Shown: positions 4,839 through 7,351 of the stretch, one piece after another
Layout of the letters: each line of letters starts with the position of its first letter
Numbering within the stretch: position 1 is the first letter of the stretch
Source of the DNA: Chloroflexota bacterium
GTDB taxonomy: Bacteria > Chloroflexota > Limnocylindria > Limnocylindrales > CSP1-4
DNA: 7,351 nt
Reading direction: 5' to 3'
Assembly: GCA_013695505.1 (NCBI GenBank)
Contig: JACDAH010000513.1
Coordinates: 1 to 7,351 of the forward strand
Translations under genes and position numbers: made by a program
Notes under the pieces: generated by a model
The model's input: the letters and a program-made list of their open reading frames with translations, nothing else
Databases searched by the model: none
Told to the model about the DNA's origin: nothing

Positions 4839-6713
4839 GTGACCCGCTTCCAGAAGCTCGCCGCGACGACCCTCGTGACGACGCTCCTGCTGGTCACGCT
4901 CGGGGTCATCGTCCGCGTCACCGCATCCGGCACGGCCTGCCCCACGTGGCCAGGTTGTTTTCCGGGCCAATTCCTGCCGACGCTGTCCGACGGCTCCCAG
5001 GTCTGGCTCGAGTGGGCCCACCGGACCGTGGCGGTGATCATCGGCTTCGAGGTCCTGGGGCTCGCGATCCTCGCCGTCGTCGACCATCGCGACCGGCGGA
5101 CGCTCGTCGGCGCGACCATCGGTGCTGTCCTCCTCGTCGGCTTCCAGGCCTGGCTCGGCAGGGAGACGGTCCGGCTCGGCAATTCCGGCGAGTCCGTCAC
5201 CGCTCATCTGGCGGCGGCGATGACCCTCGTCGCCCTGCTCGTCTGGATCCTCGCCCGCTCGCTCTATCCCTCGCGTCTGACCGGCGGCGGCAGCCAGCGG
5301 TTCACGCTCGTGGCCGCGTTCGGTGCGGCGAGCGTCTTCGCCCTGCTCCTGTTCGGGTCGCACGTGACCGCGACCTCGCAGTGGTACGTCTTCCCGGACT
5401 GGCCGTTGATGGGCGGCACGGCGTTCCCAGCCCTCACCGACGCAAACTCCGCGCAGGTCCTCCACCGCTGGATCGCGGTGATCGTCGGGCTGATCGTCGC
5501 GGCCGTCTTCGTTGCCGCCGTGCGGCTCCAGCAACGGACCCGGCCGATCGTCCGGCTCGCCGTGATCGCCGCTCTCCTGTTCCCGATCCAGGCGGTCATC
5601 GGCGGGCTCCAGATCCTGACCGGTCTGTCGGGTTGGACGCAGACGCTGCACCTCGCCCTCGGGGCGCTCATCTGGGCGCTCCTCGTCGCGCTCGTGTCGA
5701 TCTCGTATCTGCAGAACCGGGTGGCGGCGCGGCAGCCGGCGGCAGGGAGCGGTGATCCGGCGACCGGCAGCGGCCGCGCCGATGAGGCCATCCCGTTGCG
5801 AACCCGCACGGACACCGTTCGCGCGTACATCGCGCTGACGAAGCCGCGGATCATCGAGCTGCTCCTCGTGACGACCGTGCCGGCGATGATCCTCGCCACC
5901 CGCCAGGTGCCCGGGATCCAGCTCGGCCACTGGCTCTGGCTGACGGTCTGGACGCTCGTCGGTGGGACTCTCGCGGCAGGCAGCGCGAACGCGATCAACT
6001 GCTATCTCGATCGGGACATCGACCTGCTGATGGCCCGCACCCGGCGGCGCCCGCTGCCGGCCCACGAGGTCGACCCGGAGCGGGCGGTCGTGTTCGGGCT
6101 TGCGCTTGGCGTCATTGCTTTCGCCGTGCTCGCGTTCTTCGTCAACCTGCTCGCAGCGTTCCTCGGGCTGCTGGCGATCGCGTTCTATGTCGTCGTCTAC
6201 ACGATGATGCTGAAACGCTCGACGCCGCAGAACATCGTCATCGGCGGTGCCGCCGGCGCGCTTCCTCCGGTCATCGGCTGGGCGGCCGTCACGGGCAACG
6301 TCGGGGTGCCAGCCCTGATGTTGTTCGCGCTCGTCTTCTACTGGACGCCGCCCCACTTCTGGGCCCTGTCACTGCGGATCCGCAAGGACTACGCCGCCGC
6401 CGGCGTGCCGATGCTGCCGGTCGTCCGGGGCATCCCCGAGACGACCCGCCAGATCGGGCTGTACACGATCCTGATGGTCGCGATCTCGCTGATCCTGTTC
6501 GCGGTCGCCCGGATGGGCCCGGTCTACCTCATGGCTGCGGTCGTGCTCGGGGCGCTGTTCCTGCGCCAGGCCTACGGGCTGTGGCGGCGCGGCGACTCGG
6601 AGGAGGAGTCAACAGCCGGTGCGATCCGCCTGTACAAGTACTCGATCTCGTATCTGACGCTCCTCTTTGCGGCGATCGCGCTCGACACGCTGGTGCTGTC
6701 GGCCGTCGGCTAG
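4839..6713 (+). CDS. ctaAB: Fused heme A synthase (CtaA) and heme O synthase / protoheme IX farnesyltransferase (CtaB)
   Basis: One 624-residue membrane protein carries both last steps of heme A synthesis for cytochrome oxidase. The CtaB half farnesylates heme B to heme O; the CtaA half oxidises heme O to heme A. CtaA, residues 1-292, has eight predicted helices with the four heme-ligand histidines His61 (EWAHRTVA), His123 (TAHLAAAM), His209 (VLHRWIAV) and His271 (LHLALGA). Its first outer loop holds Cys34 and Cys40 (CPTWPGC), the conserved pair of this family, and Glu58 precedes the first His. An Ala/Gly-rich linker (about 293-322) leads to CtaB: ALTKPRIIELLL (332-343), the Asp-rich NCYLDRDID (387-395) with ARTRRRPL, LKRSTPQNIVIGGAAGALPP (458-477), and YWTPPHFWALSLR (501-513). 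No frameshift or stop lies between the halves, so this is a genuine fusion. I recall similar fusions from Thermus/Deinococcus and Chloroflexota. Confidence 0.95.
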   Translation: MTRFQKLAATTLVTTLLLVTLGVIVRVTASGTACPTWPGCFPGQFLPTLSDGSQVWLEWAHRTVAVIIGFEVLGLAILAVVDHRDRRTLVGATIGAVLLVGFQAWLGRETVRLGNSGESVTAHLAAAMTLVALLVWILARSLYPSRLTGGGSQRFTLVAAFGAASVFALLLFGSHVTATSQWYVFPDWPLMGGTAFPALTDANSAQVLHRWIAVIVGLIVAAVFVAAVRLQQRTRPIVRLAVIAALLFPIQAVIGGLQILTGLSGWTQTLHLALGALIWALLVALVSISYLQNRVAARQPAAGSGDPATGSGRADEAIPLRTRTDTVRAYIALTKPRIIELLLVTTVPAMILATRQVPGIQLGHWLWLTVWTLVGGTLAAGSANAINCYLDRDIDLLMARTRRRPLPAHEVDPERAVVFGLALGVIAFAVLAFFVNLLAAFLGLLAIAFYVVVYTMMLKRSTPQNIVIGGAAGALPPVIGWAAVTGNVGVPALMLFALVFYWTPPHFWALSLRIRKDYAAAGVPMLPVVRGIPETTRQIGLYTILMVAISLILFAVARMGPVYLMAAVVLGALFLRQAYGLWRRGDSEEESTAGAIRLYKYSISYLTLLFAAIALDTLVLSAVG

Positions 6714-6761
6714 GGGCAGCGGCCATCAGAGACGGGCGTCGCGCCGCGATCGGATGGTGAG

Positions 6762-6787
6762 TCGCCGCATGCGCGGCCCAGCGGCGA
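6762..6787. repeat. Inverted repeat in the gap after the ctaA-ctaB fusion
   Basis: TCGCCGC (6762-6768) and GCGGCGA (6781-6787) form a perfect 7-pair stem with a 12-base loop, about 50 bases after the fusion gene's stop. It could help terminate that transcript, but there is no T-tract and such stems arise by chance at this GC content. The remaining 149-base gap shows no gene. Confidence 0.25.
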
Positions 6788-6850
6788 ACCTGCAACGCCG
6801 CCGCGAGCCTCTGGCGCCCATCCCTGCCGGTGCCCAACCGGTTCGCCTGC

Positions 6851-6856
6851 CACACT
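6851..6856 (+). promoter_or_regulatory. Weak -10 candidate for the metallo-beta-lactamase-fold gene
   Basis: CACACT matches the -10 consensus at positions 2 and 6 (A and T), plus a supporting A at position 4. It ends six bases before ATG 6863. The C-run between them contains no Shine-Dalgarno, so a leaderless start like that of pyrE is suggested. The box itself is poor, so this call rests mainly on the shared spacing. Confidence 0.25.
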
Positions 6857-6862
6857 CCCCCC

Positions 6863-7351
6863 ATGGACCTCCATTTCCTCGGCGGTGCCACCACCGTCAC
6901 CGGCTCGCAGTTCCTGCTCGAGCCCGGCCGAGCCCGCGTCCTGATCGACTGCGGGATGTTCCAGGGCAGCCCCAATGAGGCGATGCGCAATCGTGTGCCG
7001 TTCGCCTTCGATCCGGCGACCCTTGACGTCATGCTCCTGACCCATGCCCATCTCGACCATTGCGGACTGATCCCGCATCTCGTCAACGAGGGCTACCGCG
7101 GGCGGGTGATCGCGACGGCGGGCACGTGTGAGCTGGCCGAGCTGGTGCTCCTCGATTCGGGCAAGCTCCAGCAGGAGTTCGCCAAGCGCGAGGCACGCTG
7201 GGAGAAGAAGCACCCCGACGAAGCGGTCGCGGACGATCGCAAGGAACAGGACCAGTACCAGGCGGCCGTGGACCTCGCCGCCGGGAAGATCGCCGCGCCG
7301 CCGGTCCACGAGAATGTCGACGACAATCCGCCGCCGCTGGCACCCCAGGCG
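6863..7351 (+). CDS. Beta-CASP metallo-beta-lactamase-fold RNase, N-terminal part (3' end cut by window)
   Basis: The first 163 residues of a metallo-beta-lactamase-fold protein of the CPSF/Ysh1-like exonuclease group (RNA-processing beta-CASP enzymes), truncated by the window's right edge. The opening MDLHFLGGATTVTGSQFLL and VLIDCGMFQGS (27-36) are the family's first strands. The zinc-binding motif HAHLDHCG (61-68) gives His61, His63, Asp65 and His66. The segment HLVNEGYRGRVIATAGTCEL follows as expected, then LVLLDSGKLQQEF. Residues about 107-163 are highly charged and then Pro-rich. Related proteins also have a variable charged stretch here before the next motif, though it looks long in this one. 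ATG 6863 fits the conserved N-terminus exactly. The later zinc ligands and the beta-CASP domain lie outside the window, so nuclease activity is expected from family but not confirmed. It has no evident functional link to ctaAB. Confidence 0.9.
   Translation, partial: MDLHFLGGATTVTGSQFLLEPGRARVLIDCGMFQGSPNEAMRNRVPFAFDPATLDVMLLTHAHLDHCGLIPHLVNEGYRGRVIATAGTCELAELVLLDSGKLQQEFAKREARWEKKHPDEAVADDRKEQDQYQAAVDLAAGKIAAPPVHENVDDNPPPLAPQA

Noticed and set aside
3595..4842. Long + strand open frame (415 codons) opposite the lipoprotein gene
   Set aside because: It is antisense to a gene with a lipobox and thioredoxin-like fold, its translation is Arg/Gly/Asp-rich with no domain, and long shadow frames are expected at this GC content.
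4570..4842. Possible 90-residue gene from ATG 4570 overlapping the ctaAB start by GTGA
   Set aside because: The peptide is the translated 9-base repeat (Ala-Ala-Asp units) followed by Arg/Gly-rich sequence with no recognisable feature; the best -10 box for ctaAB lies inside it. The GTGA overlap is probably chance.
4785..6356. Long - strand open frame (523 codons) opposite ctaAB
   Set aside because: The translation is almost entirely Arg, Asp, Glu, Gly and Pro, typical of the antisense of a GC-rich membrane protein; the + strand gene has all family motifs.

Overview
The window is a very GC-rich bacterial segment of ordinary chromosome. Several traits fit a GC-rich member of Chloroflexota, or a similar deep-branching Gram-positive-like lineage: class 1B pyrimidine genes (pyrK-pyrD), GTG starts, repeated GTGA stop/start overlaps, starts with a -10 box directly upstream and no Shine-Dalgarno, and a fused CtaA-CtaB heme A synthase. 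The lineage is inferred from gene content and style; no marker gene proves it.

Left part (1-3521, all + strand): the C-terminal end of pyrK (cut by the window edge), pyrD, a VapBC-type toxin-antitoxin pair, pyrE, and a small single-span membrane protein translationally coupled to pyrE. PyrK and PyrD would form the NAD-dependent dihydroorotate dehydrogenase that makes orotate, and PyrE turns orotate into OMP. The toxin-antitoxin pair sits between these consecutive steps and has its own inverted-repeat operator and promoter. pyrE appears to have its own promoter downstream of it.

Middle part (3522-4838): a hairpin and twin-repeat spacer separates the + strand pyr cluster from a convergent - strand gene for a lipoprotein with a C-terminal thioredoxin-like domain. 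A 308-base divergent intergenic region follows. It carries four perfect copies of a 9-base tandem repeat and promoter candidates for both neighbours.

Right part (4839-7351, + strand): a 624-residue fusion of heme A synthase (CtaA, N-terminal) and heme O synthase (CtaB, C-terminal), with the expected heme-ligand histidines and prenyltransferase motifs. After a 149-base gap comes the start of a beta-CASP-type metallo-beta-lactamase-fold RNase, cut by the right edge. The fusion and the divergent thioredoxin-like lipoprotein plausibly work together in cytochrome oxidase maturation.

I see no RNA gene, CRISPR array, insertion sequence or phage gene. I did not find a clearly undescribed system. The most interesting points are the redox lipoprotein/CtaAB pairing, the recurrent leaderless-start pattern, an insertion in PyrK, and repeat structures in two intergenic regions.
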